Counted from the first letter of the stretch, positions 1-9,095 are shown. The stretch is DNA of 64,000 nt from Echinimonas agarilytica (GCF_023703465.1 NZ_JAMQGP010000006.1:186001-250000), one strand, 5' to 3'. Translations and numbers: made by a program. The notes: generated by a model not told the origin, from the letters alone.

Positions 1-346
1 CGACCGCTGGATCGCCAAGTTCAGTTCGGTTTGTACTACCCACACCCCTCATAGTCACGTCAAGAGCGTTCGAATCGCCATGTGTTGCAATGTTAAGTGT
101 TGGTACCAAACTGACCAGATCTCGTACGGTTTTGACTTGGTTCTTTTCAAGCGTATCGGGTGTAAACGCTGAAATCGCAATAGGCGTTTCTTGTTCACTT
201 GATACACGCTTTGTTGCCGTCACCTCAATGACTTCAATTCCGCGTTTTGTGTCTTCCGTAACTTCTTCTTGCGCCCAAGCTGAAGACGCGGCAATTGCCG
301 CACCCACAGCGAGAGCTACTGTTGAGACTTTCATAGTCTTTTTCAT
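1..346 (-). CDS. TonB-dependent receptor, N-terminal part (cut by window edge)
   Basis: The reverse strand encodes about 115 residues: a signal peptide (basic start, alanine-rich core, cleavage near SAWA/QEE), then a TonB-box-like stretch (IEVIEVTATKR) and the start of the plug domain, including ETPIAISAF, a VRDLVSLVPTLNI segment and MRGVGS. These are hallmarks of outer-membrane TonB-dependent receptors. The ATG at 346 follows a GGTGGGG ribosome site; a second in-frame ATG lies at 334. The beta-barrel lies outside the window. The gene is divergent from the epimerase/symporter/phosphorylase operon and shares its operator-rich spacer, so uptake of a beta-glucan-type oligosaccharide across the outer membrane is the likely role. 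The substrate is inferred from context only. Confidence 0.88.
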   Translation of the reverse strand, partial: MKKTMKVSTVALAVGAAIAASSAWAQEEVTEDTKRGIEVIEVTATKRVSSEQETPIAISAFTPDTLEKNQVKTVRDLVSLVPTLNIATHGDSNALDVTMRGVGSTNRTELGDPAV

Positions 347-413
347 TTTCCCCACCATTGTCTTGGTTTGTTATTGAAGACTTTTTCAACCACTAACTTT
401 TTGATTAGTTGAG

Positions 414-427
414 TGAAATCGTTTTCA
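414..427. promoter_or_regulatory. LacI-type operator dyad
   Basis: TGAAATCGTTTTCA is an almost perfect dyad with the central CG typical of LacI/GalR-family operators. It lies 68 bases upstream of the TonB-dependent receptor start. The identical 14-mer recurs at 7431-7444 and its reverse complement at 781-794. Confidence 0.65.
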
Positions 428-489
428 TATTAATCCGTTATGTTGCCCATTTGAGTTAATTTTTACTTCTTATTGGGTTCAGCTTTGCC

Positions 490-503
490 TGAAAACGTTA
501 TCT
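490..503. promoter_or_regulatory. Weaker LacI-type operator-like site
   Basis: TGAAAACGTTATCT keeps the left half-site and central CG of the locus operators but is degenerate on the right. It sits midway in the divergent spacer and may be an auxiliary site. Confidence 0.3.
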
Positions 504-676
504 TTTTCAGGAGTTCGCCCTGAACAACGATGTTAATATTTGGTTATGAAGTATGTAATTGTCAACTCGCCAACCTTTTAATTTGTGTGAGCTAGGTTCA
601 ACTTCACTCTAATTAATTTTAAATTTATTATTTATCAGTGCTTTAGTGTGGCTATGGGGAAGTGTGAGCTTTGTCA

Positions 677-690
677 TGAAATCGTTTTTA
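677..690. promoter_or_regulatory. LacI-type operator-like site
   Basis: TGAAATCGTTTTTA differs by one base from the perfect sites of the locus. It lies 157 bases before the epimerase-like gene. Partly overlapping it, at 663-678, is a CRP-like sequence (TGTGA, six bases, TCATG). Neither has been tested. Confidence 0.45.
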
Positions 691-780
691 TATTTTTCTT
701 TCGAACTAATTCGTTATTGGCTTAATGCCTTTTTTTGTTGATGTAAATTGCATAATCGTTAAAAAACCGAATGATTTTCT

Positions 781-794
781 TGAAAACGATTTCA
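781..794. promoter_or_regulatory. LacI-type operator upstream of the cellobiose operon
   Basis: TGAAAACGATTTCA is the exact reverse complement of the sites at 414 and 7431. It lies 53 bases before the first gene of the operon, where a repressor would block transcription or early elongation. Confidence 0.65.
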
Positions 795-846
795 TTGTGA
801 TTTAATTTTACGGCATTCAAAAATAACAATGGTAAACAGGGCTTAA

Positions 847-1950
847 ATGAACTCTTTTGAAGAGCAGATCAAAAGTGAAATCACGATGTGCATCATGCCA
901 TTTTGGATGTACAAAGCCAGTGACCAACAAAATGGTGGTTACTGGGGATCTGTGTTGGCAAATGGATTTATTGATAAAAATGCTGACAAAGGAGGCATTT
1001 TTCATGCTCGCTTATTGTGGAGTTTTAGTTCGGCATATGAATGCTTTAGAACGGAATCTTACAAAGAACATGCGATTCGTTGTTATGCATTCATAGCCTC
1101 TAAGCTTACTTCAGAAACGGGCTTGGAACTGGTTTGGAGTCAAACTTTAGGCGAGCGTTTTGCAACGCATGAAGATTACCTAGTGACACAATGTTATTAC
1201 CTTTATGCCATTTCTAAATATGAACAGGTGATTTCTCCTCACTTAGGTAAGTCCAAAAAAATATTTGCTCACTTAGAAAATTTATTTACTGAATATTTAC
1301 TGAAAAAAGGCAAAGCCGGTGAATTATGGCGAGGCTACTTACATATGCTGGAGGCTGTTGATGCCTACTTGCAAGTCGATCCGAATAATTTATCGGCCCA
1401 AAGCGTATTCAGTGGGTTGTTTGAACGCGCGTCTCAGCTGTTAAGAACCATTGATGACGAACAAATTTCTAGTTTGAACTGGGGCCGCATCAGTGCAACA
1501 TCCTGGCTTCTATCAACTTATTACCAGGCGCACTCGACACTTCTCAGTAATATGAGTATCGAGCCTATTGCGCAAAGTCTAAGAACGAAAGTAGCGCAAG
1601 AAATGGAAATGCAACAGCAACCAGGAATTCCCTTGTGCCAATTGGATTCAACTCGCTACGGCTGGGTGCAAGCAGAAGCAATGGTAAGCCTGTGGTTCTA
1701 TGCCAAAGACTCTCTCGGTCATGGGCGATCTAATACATTGCTTAAACAATGGCAGTTTATTCGAGAGCGCATTAGTGATCACCAATTTGGAGAATGGCGC
1801 ATTGAAGCACTGAAGGAAGACACGCAGGGCTCAACACTTGAAAAAGCAGGCTTCTGGAAGTGTCCGTACCATAACTTACGCGCATGCTTAACTATTTATA
1901 AAGAATTGTTCGCGTCAAAAACGACTTTACGGGAAACACAATGCAAATAA
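847..1950 (+). CDS. AGE-family protein resembling cellobiose/mannobiose 2-epimerase, with altered active site
   Basis: A 367-residue protein of the N-acylglucosamine 2-epimerase clan, predicted (alpha/alpha)6 barrel and cytoplasmic. Family signatures are clear: NGGYWG and a DKGGIFHARLLWSF segment near the N-terminus, LHMLEA (His166), WVQAEAM, and KAGFWKCPYHN near the C-terminus (His342). The usual GHDIEASWLL motif, which carries one catalytic His and a Glu, is here GRISATSWLL (residues 213-222), so that His is Arg214 and that Glu is Ala217. The protein is also shorter than typical cellobiose 2-epimerases (about 390-410 residues). Its stop overlaps the symporter start by 10 bases, so the two are co-transcribed. 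Family placement is firm; epimerase activity is doubtful. Confidence 0.8.
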   Translation: MNSFEEQIKSEITMCIMPFWMYKASDQQNGGYWGSVLANGFIDKNADKGGIFHARLLWSFSSAYECFRTESYKEHAIRCYAFIASKLTSETGLELVWSQTLGERFATHEDYLVTQCYYLYAISKYEQVISPHLGKSKKIFAHLENLFTEYLLKKGKAGELWRGYLHMLEAVDAYLQVDPNNLSAQSVFSGLFERASQLLRTIDDEQISSLNWGRISATSWLLSTYYQAHSTLLSNMSIEPIAQSLRTKVAQEMEMQQQPGIPLCQLDSTRYGWVQAEAMVSLWFYAKDSLGHGRSNTLLKQWQFIRERISDHQFGEWRIEALKEDTQGSTLEKAGFWKCPYHNLRACLTIYKELFASKTTLRETQCK

Positions 1951-3794
1951 CCTCTCTCGACTTAGCCATCATTTTTGCCTATTTAGGGGCAACGATCGTT
2001 ATTGGTCTGTTGTTAAAACGCCGCGCATCTAAGAACTTGGAGAGCTACTTTATGGGGGGGAAAACCCTCCCGTGGTATATGTTGGGGTTGTCGAATGCTT
2101 CTGGAATGTTCGACATATCAGGCACCATGTGGCTTGTGACTCTTTGTTTTATATACGGAATGAAGAGCATTTGGGTTCCTTGGTTGTGGCCAGTATTTAA
2201 CCAAGTGTTCTTGATGGTCTATTTGAGCATTTGGCTACGACGGTCTAACGTTTTGACCGGTGCGGAATGGATTAGAACGCGGTTTGGTGATGATATGGGT
2301 GGCAAAATGTCACACATGGTTGTTGTCTTGTTCGCGGTCATTAGTGTGCTCGGATTTCTTGCCTATGGCTTTGTGGGTGTGGGCAAATTCATGGAAATAT
2401 TTATTCCATGGGAAGTGGTACAGAACTATGTGCCTTTTGAGGTTGCACCTCAATATGTACCGCATTTATACGGCATATTCTTTACCGCTATCGCAACGTT
2501 TTACGTCATGCTCGGTGGCATGATGAGTATTGTTTTTGCTGATTTATTGCAGTTTGCCATTATGACAGTAGCAGCATTGAGTATCGGTATTATTGCGATG
2601 ATTAATGTTAGCCCTGAAATGTTGCAAGCAATGACGCCAGAGGGCTGGGCCAACCCATTCTTTGGGTGGACACTAGAACTTGATTGGGCGGGCAAAGTAA
2701 ATGAGATCAACGACAAAATCGCAAGTGATGGTTACTCCCTATTTGCCATTTTTGTCATGATGATGCTGTTCAAAGGTGTTTTGGTCAGCGCGGCTGGCCC
2801 TGCTCCAAACTACGACATGCAAAAAATATTGGCCACGCGTAGCCCGAAAGAAGCCGCGAAAATGAGTGGTTTTGTATCTATTGTATTGATGCCGATACGG
2901 TATTTTATGATTGCCGGATTTGCCATACTCGCGATCGTATTTTACGAGCGTTTAGACCTCTCTCGAAACGGTTCAATCGACTTCGAGAATATACTCCCAA
3001 GTGCGATTTTAGAATTTGCCCCGGTAGGTATTCTCGGGCTACTTCTTGCCGGTTTGCTTGCGGCCTTTATGTCGACGTTTGCTTCGACCGTTAATGCAGC
3101 GCCAGCCTACCTTGTAAATGATATCTACAAGCGCTATTTCAAACCGGATGCTTCCAATAAAGTCTTGATTCGCGCGAGCTATACCGTGTCCGTTGGTGTT
3201 GTGGTGATCAGCACATTCATTGGTTTGTATGTGCAAAGTATTAACAGCGTATTGCAGTGGATCGTATCGGGCTTGTGGGGCGGGTACGTCGTCTCAAATG
3301 TCTTAAAGTGGTACTGGTGGCGACTCAATGGCCAAGGGTACTTCTGGGGCATGATGTCAGGCATCATTGGCGCATTATTGTTCCCAGTAATTTTTGATGG
3401 TGTTTTCCCTGAGATTGCATCAGACATTCTTCCTTTGTATTTGTTTCCTTTGCTGCTTCTTATTTCGGGAGTGACATGCGTTGCGGCCAGCCTTTTGACT
3501 GAGCCAGAAGATCGAGAGCTATTGAAGAAGTTCTACAAAACTGTGAATCCATGGGGGTTCTGGGGGCCAATTCGTAAAGAAGTTGAAGCGGAAAATCCTG
3601 ATTTTAAAGCCAATCCTCACTTCAAACGTGACATGGCAAACGTAGGTGTTGGGGTCATGCTTCAAACTTGCTTGGTCGCACTTCCTATCTACATCGTTAT
3701 TCAAGAATGGCAGTCGATGTCTATCACACTCGTTGTGTTAATGGGCACCGCGTTGTTTTTGAAGAAAAACTGGTATAACAAGCTTGAAGATTAA
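1941..3794 (+). CDS. Sodium:solute symporter (SSS family), probably for a disaccharide or glucoside
   Basis: A 617-residue inner-membrane protein with about 14 hydrophobic segments across its length and the SSS/SGLT fold pattern (an opening LDLAIIFAYLG helix, FMGGKTLPWY, then SNASGMFDISGTMW in the first core helices). Members couple solute entry to the sodium gradient. The ATG lies inside the last codons of the epimerase-like gene, and the phosphorylase begins two bases after this stop, so translation is tightly coupled. Substrate cannot be read from sequence; cellobiose or a glucosyl-hexose is inferred from the neighbouring GH94 enzyme. Confidence 0.85.
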   Translation: MQITSLDLAIIFAYLGATIVIGLLLKRRASKNLESYFMGGKTLPWYMLGLSNASGMFDISGTMWLVTLCFIYGMKSIWVPWLWPVFNQVFLMVYLSIWLRRSNVLTGAEWIRTRFGDDMGGKMSHMVVVLFAVISVLGFLAYGFVGVGKFMEIFIPWEVVQNYVPFEVAPQYVPHLYGIFFTAIATFYVMLGGMMSIVFADLLQFAIMTVAALSIGIIAMINVSPEMLQAMTPEGWANPFFGWTLELDWAGKVNEINDKIASDGYSLFAIFVMMMLFKGVLVSAAGPAPNYDMQKILATRSPKEAAKMSGFVSIVLMPIRYFMIAGFAILAIVFYERLDLSRNGSIDFENILPSAILEFAPVGILGLLLAGLLAAFMSTFASTVNAAPAYLVNDIYKRYFKPDASNKVLIRASYTVSVGVVVISTFIGLYVQSINSVLQWIVSGLWGGYVVSNVLKWYWWRLNGQGYFWGMMSGIIGALLFPVIFDGVFPEIASDILPLYLFPLLLLISGVTCVAASLLTEPEDRELLKKFYKTVNPWGFWGPIRKEVEAENPDFKANPHFKRDMANVGVGVMLQTCLVALPIYIVIQEWQSMSITLVVLMGTALFLKKNWYNKLED

Positions 3795-3796
3795 TT

Positions 3797-6241
3797 ATGA
3801 AAAATGAAAGTTATGGCTTTTTCGACGATGCCAATAAAGAATATGTCGTTACCACACCGTTTACTCCGTTGCCTTGGATTAACTATTTAGGCAACAACGG
3901 TTTCTTTTCTCTAATTTCAAATACATCGGGTGGTTACAGCTTCTATCGAGACGCGAAATTTCGACGCCTAACGAGGTATCGCTACAATAATGTACCGATG
4001 GACTCAGGTGGTCGATACTTCTATGTGAAGGATGGCGACACCGTCTGGACTCCGGGTGGACGCCCAGTAAGAACTGAGCTTGATCACTACGAATGCCGTC
4101 ACGGTATGGGCTACAGTAAATTTATTGGAGTTAAAAACAAGGTTAAAACCGAGCAAACAACATTTGTACCGCTTGATGAACTGTGTGAAGTGCATCGAGT
4201 GACCGTGACCAATGAAGGGAGCGAGCCTAAATCATTGAAGTTATTCTCTTCACTGGAGTGGTGTTTGTGGAATGCTGAGGATGATGGAGCAAACTTTCAA
4301 CGCAACTTTTCCACCGGCGAAGTGGAAGTTGACGGTAGCGCCTTGTATCACAAAACTGAATATCGCGAGCGACGTAGTCATTACTCATTCTTTAATGTAA
4401 ACGTTCCCATTGACGGCTTCGATACCGACAGGCAACACTTTGTAGGTAATTACAACGATTACTCTTGTCCTAAAGCCGTAATGGATGGTGCTTGCACTAA
4501 TTCTATTGCGCATGGCTGGTCTCCTGTCGCGGCACATCAAGTCAACGTTGATCTTCAGCCGGGTGAAAGTAAGACGCTTGTATTTGTGCTGGGCTATATC
4601 GAAGTGCCATTTGAAGACAAATGGGAATCAAAAGGGGTGATTAACAAAACCCCGGCCCGAGCAATGATGGCTAAATATGACAATGCTGAAAAAGTCGCTG
4701 CGTCACTGCAACAACTTGCAGACTACTGGGATGATTTGCTATCAAGATTTACCGTCAATTCTGAAGATGAACGCCTGAACCGTTCACTCAATATTTGGAA
4801 CCAATATCAAAATATGGTGACATTCAATATGTCACGTAGTGCCTCGTTCTTTGAGTCAGGTATTGGCCGAGGCATGGGCTTTCGCGACTCTAACCAAGAC
4901 ACCATTGGTTTCGCCCATATGGTTCCGTCTGCGGTGAAAGATCGCATTGTAGATTTAGCGGCAACCCAGCAATCCGATGGTTCTGCATATCACCAGTATC
5001 AACCGTTGACCAAAAAAGGGAATGCGGATATCGGAGGCAATTTTAACGACGATCCCATGTGGTTAGTGTTGGCTGTTGCGAACTATGTGAAAGAAACAGG
5101 CGATCAAGCATTCTTATCTCAAGTGGTTCCATTTGAGGATACGCCAGATGTTGCAAGCACTATTTACGATCATCTAAAAGCCTCTTTTTACCATGTTGTG
5201 AATAACTTAGGGCCTCACGGTTTACCATTGATTGGGCGAGCGGATTGGAACGATTGCCTCAACCTAAATTGCTTCTCGACCGAACCGAATGAGTCCTATC
5301 AAACCACGCAACGAGGCGATAGCAAAGTCGCGGAATCATTGATGATTGCCGGACAATTTGTACTCTACGGCGAAGAGTTCATCCGTATTGCCGAACTGCT
5401 TGGTGAGCAAGATGATGCCCAACAAGCTTCGCCTCATATTCAAGCTATGATTGAGTCTGTGAAAACACATGGCTGGGACGGTGAATGGTTCCTTCGAGCC
5501 TATGATTCGGAAAGTCAGCCGATTGGCAGCCAGAGCAACGAAGAGGGTAAAATTTTCATCGAATCTCAAGGCTTCTGTACGATGGCAGGTATTGGTTTCG
5601 ATGATGGAAAGGCCAAGCAAGCACTTGATTCTGTAGAGAAGCATTTGTCCTGTGAATACGGAATTATGCTGCAACAACCCGCATTTACCGAATATAAGCC
5701 ACTGTATGGTGAAATCACATCTTACCCGCCTGGCTATAAAGAAAATGCAGGTATCTTCTGCCATAACAACCCCTGGATAGTGGTTGCTGAAGCAATGCTT
5801 GGCCGTGCCGACAAAGCGTTGAGCTACTACACACGCATCACGCCTGCCTTTATTGAGCATTTGGCTGGGCGTCACAAAACTGAACCATATGTTTATTCTC
5901 AGATGATTTCAGGTGCCGATGCATTTATTCAAGGTGAAGCTAAAAACTCTTGGCTTACCGGTACTGCGGCTTGGAATTATTATGCTGCAACCCAATATCT
6001 AGTCGGAATTAGACCTGAATATGAGGGGCTTAGAATTGATCCATGTCTCCATGAAAGTCTTGGAAATGTTTCAATCAAACGCCAATTCAGAGGGGCTGAA
6101 TACGATATCGAAATTCGTCAAAACGGTGGTTCTGGAAAGGGCTTACAAAGCTTGAGTATTGATGGCGTTGAAATCGAAGGCGACTTAATCGATTATTCTA
6201 AATTCAACGGTAAGCATCAAGTTATTGCTGTTTTGAATTAA
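3797..6241 (+). CDS. GH94 cellobiose phosphorylase
   Basis: An 814-residue enzyme with the full length of cellobiose phosphorylases (about 800-820 residues). Family motifs include LGNNGFFSLISNTSGGYSFY near the start, GMGFRDSNQD, and RADWNDCLNL (residues 481-490), in which the second Asp of DWND (Asp486) aligns with the general acid. GH94 enzymes split beta-1,4-linked glucosides with phosphate, giving alpha-glucose-1-phosphate and the free sugar, which saves one ATP. Cellobiose is the best guess; cellobionate or another glucosyl-hexose phosphorylase cannot be excluded. It is last in the operon after the epimerase-like and symporter genes and is followed by a strong terminator. No signal peptide is seen, so it is cytoplasmic. 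Confidence 0.88.
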   Translation: MKNESYGFFDDANKEYVVTTPFTPLPWINYLGNNGFFSLISNTSGGYSFYRDAKFRRLTRYRYNNVPMDSGGRYFYVKDGDTVWTPGGRPVRTELDHYECRHGMGYSKFIGVKNKVKTEQTTFVPLDELCEVHRVTVTNEGSEPKSLKLFSSLEWCLWNAEDDGANFQRNFSTGEVEVDGSALYHKTEYRERRSHYSFFNVNVPIDGFDTDRQHFVGNYNDYSCPKAVMDGACTNSIAHGWSPVAAHQVNVDLQPGESKTLVFVLGYIEVPFEDKWESKGVINKTPARAMMAKYDNAEKVAASLQQLADYWDDLLSRFTVNSEDERLNRSLNIWNQYQNMVTFNMSRSASFFESGIGRGMGFRDSNQDTIGFAHMVPSAVKDRIVDLAATQQSDGSAYHQYQPLTKKGNADIGGNFNDDPMWLVLAVANYVKETGDQAFLSQVVPFEDTPDVASTIYDHLKASFYHVVNNLGPHGLPLIGRADWNDCLNLNCFSTEPNESYQTTQRGDSKVAESLMIAGQFVLYGEEFIRIAELLGEQDDAQQASPHIQAMIESVKTHGWDGEWFLRAYDSESQPIGSQSNEEGKIFIESQGFCTMAGIGFDDGKAKQALDSVEKHLSCEYGIMLQQPAFTEYKPLYGEITSYPPGYKENAGIFCHNNPWIVVAEAMLGRADKALSYYTRITPAFIEHLAGRHKTEPYVYSQMISGADAFIQGEAKNSWLTGTAAWNYYAATQYLVGIRPEYEGLRIDPCLHESLGNVSIKRQFRGAEYDIEIRQNGGSGKGLQSLSIDGVEIEGDLIDYSKFNGKHQVIAVLN

Positions 6242-6265
6242 TGATGTAAACGTTATCGGTGATGT

Positions 6266-6296
6266 AAAAAAGGCTCCAATTGGAGCCTTTTTTATT
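6266..6296. terminator. Bidirectional rho-independent terminator
   Basis: AGGCTCCAATTGGAGCCT is a perfect dyad flanked by A-rich and T-rich tracts. It lies between the convergent phosphorylase and LacI genes and can serve both. Confidence 0.85.
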
Positions 6297-6317
6297 TGTA
6301 AATACTCAATCGCTTAG

Positions 6318-7334
6318 TTAGCTCGGAGCAGGGCCTGTACTGTCTCGAATGACCAATTCTAACGGAAGTTTTAGATACGTAGGCTCCAGTGTTTTGTCAT
6401 TCATTTGTGCAATAAGTGCTTGAATGCATTGACGTCCTATGTCTTCTACAGGTTGCGCCACAGTCGTGAGTGCGGGTTGAATAACCTTAGAATATAAAAT
6501 GTCGTCAAAACCAATAACAGACATATCTTCTGGCACACGGTAGTCGTTTTTGTTTAAAACATTGACTGCACCGATAGCCATATCGTCATTAAAACAGAAG
6601 ATTGCGGTAGGGCGCTGCTTGAATTGCAACAAACGCTCTGTGAGTTCAATGCCGGATTCAACTTGGTAGTTTCCCTCACAAATAAGTTTGTCATCAACAG
6701 TGATCCCTGCCTCGGTAAGAGCTTCACGATAGCCTTCCAAGCGTCGCTGTGTACTCACTGTACTAAGAGGACCTGTGATTGCGGCAATGCGGCGATGACC
6801 CAAATCAATTAGGTGATTCACAGCTTCTTTCGAAGCTCCTTCATTATCAACAATGACCTTAGAAATTCCCTCTAAATCAAGCTCTTCGTTTGAGTTGACC
6901 ATGGCAGGTAATTGATCTTTGATGGGGCGATCAGGGTTGATGGTAAATGGGTTTCTGCCTGAAAAATATAACAGTCCGTCGGCTTGACCAGCTTCAACCA
7001 GATCAACATATTGACGCTCACGCTCAGGGTTGCTTTGCGTATCCCCCAATAAAACTGCATATCCGTGTTGTTGTGCTTCGTGTTCTATTGCGCGAATGAT
7101 GCCGGAATTAAAGGGGTTGGTAATGTCAGGAATAATGACCATGATGTTACCGCTACGTTGGGTTCGTAAGTTCATACCCATGCGGTTGGGTTTGTAGCCT
7201 GACTCTGCCACAGCGTTCAGCACACGTAATCTTGTCTCTTCAGATACCAGATCGGGAGTGCGCAATGTTCTTGAAACTGTTGCCAAAGATACGTTCGCAA
7301 TACGGGCAATATCTTTGATTCCAACTTTAGCCAT
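6318..7334 (-). CDS. LacI-family transcriptional regulator of the cellobiose locus
   Basis: A 338-residue repressor-type protein. Residues 5-30 form the LacI helix-turn-helix (IKDIARIANVSLATVSRTLR), followed by the hinge (GYKPNRMGMNLRTQRSG) and a periplasmic-binding-protein-like sugar domain from about residue 62 (IMVIIPDITNPF). The length matches the family. It is convergent with the GH94 operon, and a perfect operator dyad lies 97 bases upstream of its start, so autoregulation is likely. The same dyad in front of the receptor and epimerase operon makes this the best candidate for the local regulator. The inducer is not known. Confidence 0.88.
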   Translation of the reverse strand: MAKVGIKDIARIANVSLATVSRTLRTPDLVSEETRLRVLNAVAESGYKPNRMGMNLRTQRSGNIMVIIPDITNPFNSGIIRAIEHEAQQHGYAVLLGDTQSNPERERQYVDLVEAGQADGLLYFSGRNPFTINPDRPIKDQLPAMVNSNEELDLEGISKVIVDNEGASKEAVNHLIDLGHRRIAAITGPLSTVSTQRRLEGYREALTEAGITVDDKLICEGNYQVESGIELTERLLQFKQRPTAIFCFNDDMAIGAVNVLNKNDYRVPEDMSVIGFDDILYSKVIQPALTTVAQPVEDIGRQCIQALIAQMNDKTLEPTYLKLPLELVIRDSTGPAPS

Positions 7335-7430
7335 TCACAAAACCTCAACATTAAAAAAACATATCCATGACCTTTGAGCGATAAAGTGCAATGGATCACA
7401 GCTGATTCGATTGCTGTACTATACACTAGA

Positions 7431-7444
7431 TGAAATCGTTTTCA
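7431..7444. promoter_or_regulatory. LacI-type operator between lacI-like and di-heme genes
   Basis: TGAAATCGTTTTCA is identical to the site at 414-427. It lies in the divergent spacer of the LacI-family gene and the di-heme lipoprotein gene (113 bases before the latter), so it could control either or both. Confidence 0.6.
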
Positions 7445-7556
7445 TGCTTTGTCGTGGGCTAATCTGAAAAAATCTGCTGTTTATCTCAAAAAATAGCATT
7501 TTTTTTCATATGGTGAAAATTATTCATAATAAAAAAGCAAGGGCAATAGACTCCAG

Positions 7557-9050
7557 ATGAACAAAAGACTGAATACATTTGCGTGCACCTTGATGGTGGC
7601 CGGACTTATAGGTTGTGGTGGCGGTTCAAGTTCAGACGACACAATCGTCATTGATGACCCCGTTCCGACTTTAGAACCTCAAATTCGACAGTTTGCATTT
7701 GAGAATGGTGCTGTTTTAGATCCATCAGATGGGCTCGGACTTCCGAAAATATCGGAGCCGTTACCTCAGCTGGGAATGCAATTGTTTTTCTCTAAATCAC
7801 TCGGAGGAGAATTGGACTCCGCATGCGTCAGTTGTCACCACCCATTGCTAGGTGGCGGAGATGATTTGTCGTTGCCGATTGGCGTAGGCGCGGTTGATCC
7901 TAACTTTTTAGGGCCAGGCCGAATGCATGATGCAACTGCATTTGAACATGATGGTGGGCCCACTATTCCGCGTAATTCACCCACAACTTTCAACATGGGT
8001 TACTGGGATAAGAGTGTATTTCACGATGGACGAATTAATGCCGTGGTAGGTGAGTTTGGTTCAAATGGTGATGATGGATTTGGTATTCAAACACCAGACG
8101 AAGGGTTTAAAGATATTGACCCCAAGGCCATTAATTTAACCCAAGCGCAAGCCATGTTTCCTGTCATATCTCAAGATGAAATGCGTGGCTTATTCGAACC
8201 TTTTGCAAGCAATGAAGATGTTCGAGATGCGCTTGCACTGCGTTTAGCGAATCAATCCATTGCAAATAACTGGTTGGAGCAATTTCAAATTGCTTTCGAG
8301 CAGCCTGAAGGAACAGCCGACACGCTCATCACTTACGACAACATTGCTATGGCGCTGGCCGAGTACGAACGTTCGCAATCGTTCGTGAAAACGCCCTTTC
8401 AAGCGTTCTTAAATGGCGATGATGACGCGATTTCTGATTCGGCTAAACAAGGCGCTATGTTGTTTTATCAAGGTGTTGATAACGGTGGTGCTGGCTGCGC
8501 GGCGTGCCACAATGGCTCCATATTTACCGATGAAGGTTTCCATGTGATTGCTACTCCGCAACTGGGACGCGGAAAAAATAACGGTCTGACCAAAGATAAC
8601 GATTTTGGTCGATTCAATTTTACGAAGGGAACAGCAGATACATTTGCTTTTAGAACACCTAGTCTAGTGAACGTAACTGAAACGGCACCTTACGGTCATG
8701 CGGGGGCATTCGCTACGCTCAAAGAAGTGATTGTTCATCATCTAGACCCTGCACAATCGGTCGCAACTTATGATTACACAGCATCGGCGCTGCAACCTGG
8801 CATTCAAACAGACAATGCACAAAGAAATACTCAAGATGCAATGGCAGAGCTTGAAGTGCAAATGACGGCTGGTACAAGTTTGCTTAAGCCCGCAGCGCTG
8901 ACAGATGATGAGATTGACGATTTGATAGCCTTCATTGAAAGCCTCACCGATCCGTGTACGCAAAATGCTGAATGTTTGGCGGATTGGATTCCTAGCGACC
9001 AAACGCCTGATCCAGATGGAATGAGATTGGAGCCAAGCAATTCGTTTTAA
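7557..9050 (+). CDS. Di-heme cytochrome c peroxidase/MauG-family lipoprotein
   Basis: A 497-residue exported protein. A lipoprotein signal ends at LIGC (Cys20), followed by a Gly/Ser linker. Two c-type heme sites are visible: CVSCH at residues 90-94 and CAACH at residues 314-318, the arrangement of bacterial di-heme peroxidases and MauG-like enzymes. It is longer than classical cytochrome c peroxidases (about 320-350 residues), with a large insert between the hemes and a C-terminal tail that has a Cys pair. It is probably anchored to a membrane and faces the periplasm or outside. It is divergent from the LacI regulator and shares an operator with it, so it may be induced with sugar uptake. 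Whether it reduces peroxide or oxidises a substrate is unknown. Confidence 0.82.
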   Translation: MNKRLNTFACTLMVAGLIGCGGGSSSDDTIVIDDPVPTLEPQIRQFAFENGAVLDPSDGLGLPKISEPLPQLGMQLFFSKSLGGELDSACVSCHHPLLGGGDDLSLPIGVGAVDPNFLGPGRMHDATAFEHDGGPTIPRNSPTTFNMGYWDKSVFHDGRINAVVGEFGSNGDDGFGIQTPDEGFKDIDPKAINLTQAQAMFPVISQDEMRGLFEPFASNEDVRDALALRLANQSIANNWLEQFQIAFEQPEGTADTLITYDNIAMALAEYERSQSFVKTPFQAFLNGDDDAISDSAKQGAMLFYQGVDNGGAGCAACHNGSIFTDEGFHVIATPQLGRGKNNGLTKDNDFGRFNFTKGTADTFAFRTPSLVNVTETAPYGHAGAFATLKEVIVHHLDPAQSVATYDYTASALQPGIQTDNAQRNTQDAMAELEVQMTAGTSLLKPAALTDDEIDDLIAFIESLTDPCTQNAECLADWIPSDQTPDPDGMRLEPSNSF

Positions 9051-9070
9051 ATTGCAATATTGATGTGAAG

Positions 9071-9095
9071 GGGCCTGAGTATTCAGGCCTTTTTT
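9071..9095. terminator. Rho-independent terminator of the di-heme gene
   Basis: GGCCTGA (9072-9078) pairs with TCAGGCC (9083-9089) and a run of T follows. The T run ends inside the stop codon of the convergent LacI-family gene. Confidence 0.8.

Noticed and set aside
5336..5875. Long reverse frame of 179 codons inside the GH94 gene
   Set aside because: Antisense shadow of a well-conserved enzyme; no domain and no ribosome site.
6245..6257. TGTAAACGTTATC as another LacI operator
   Set aside because: It lies between two convergent 3' ends next to a terminator and is degenerate; a role is unlikely.
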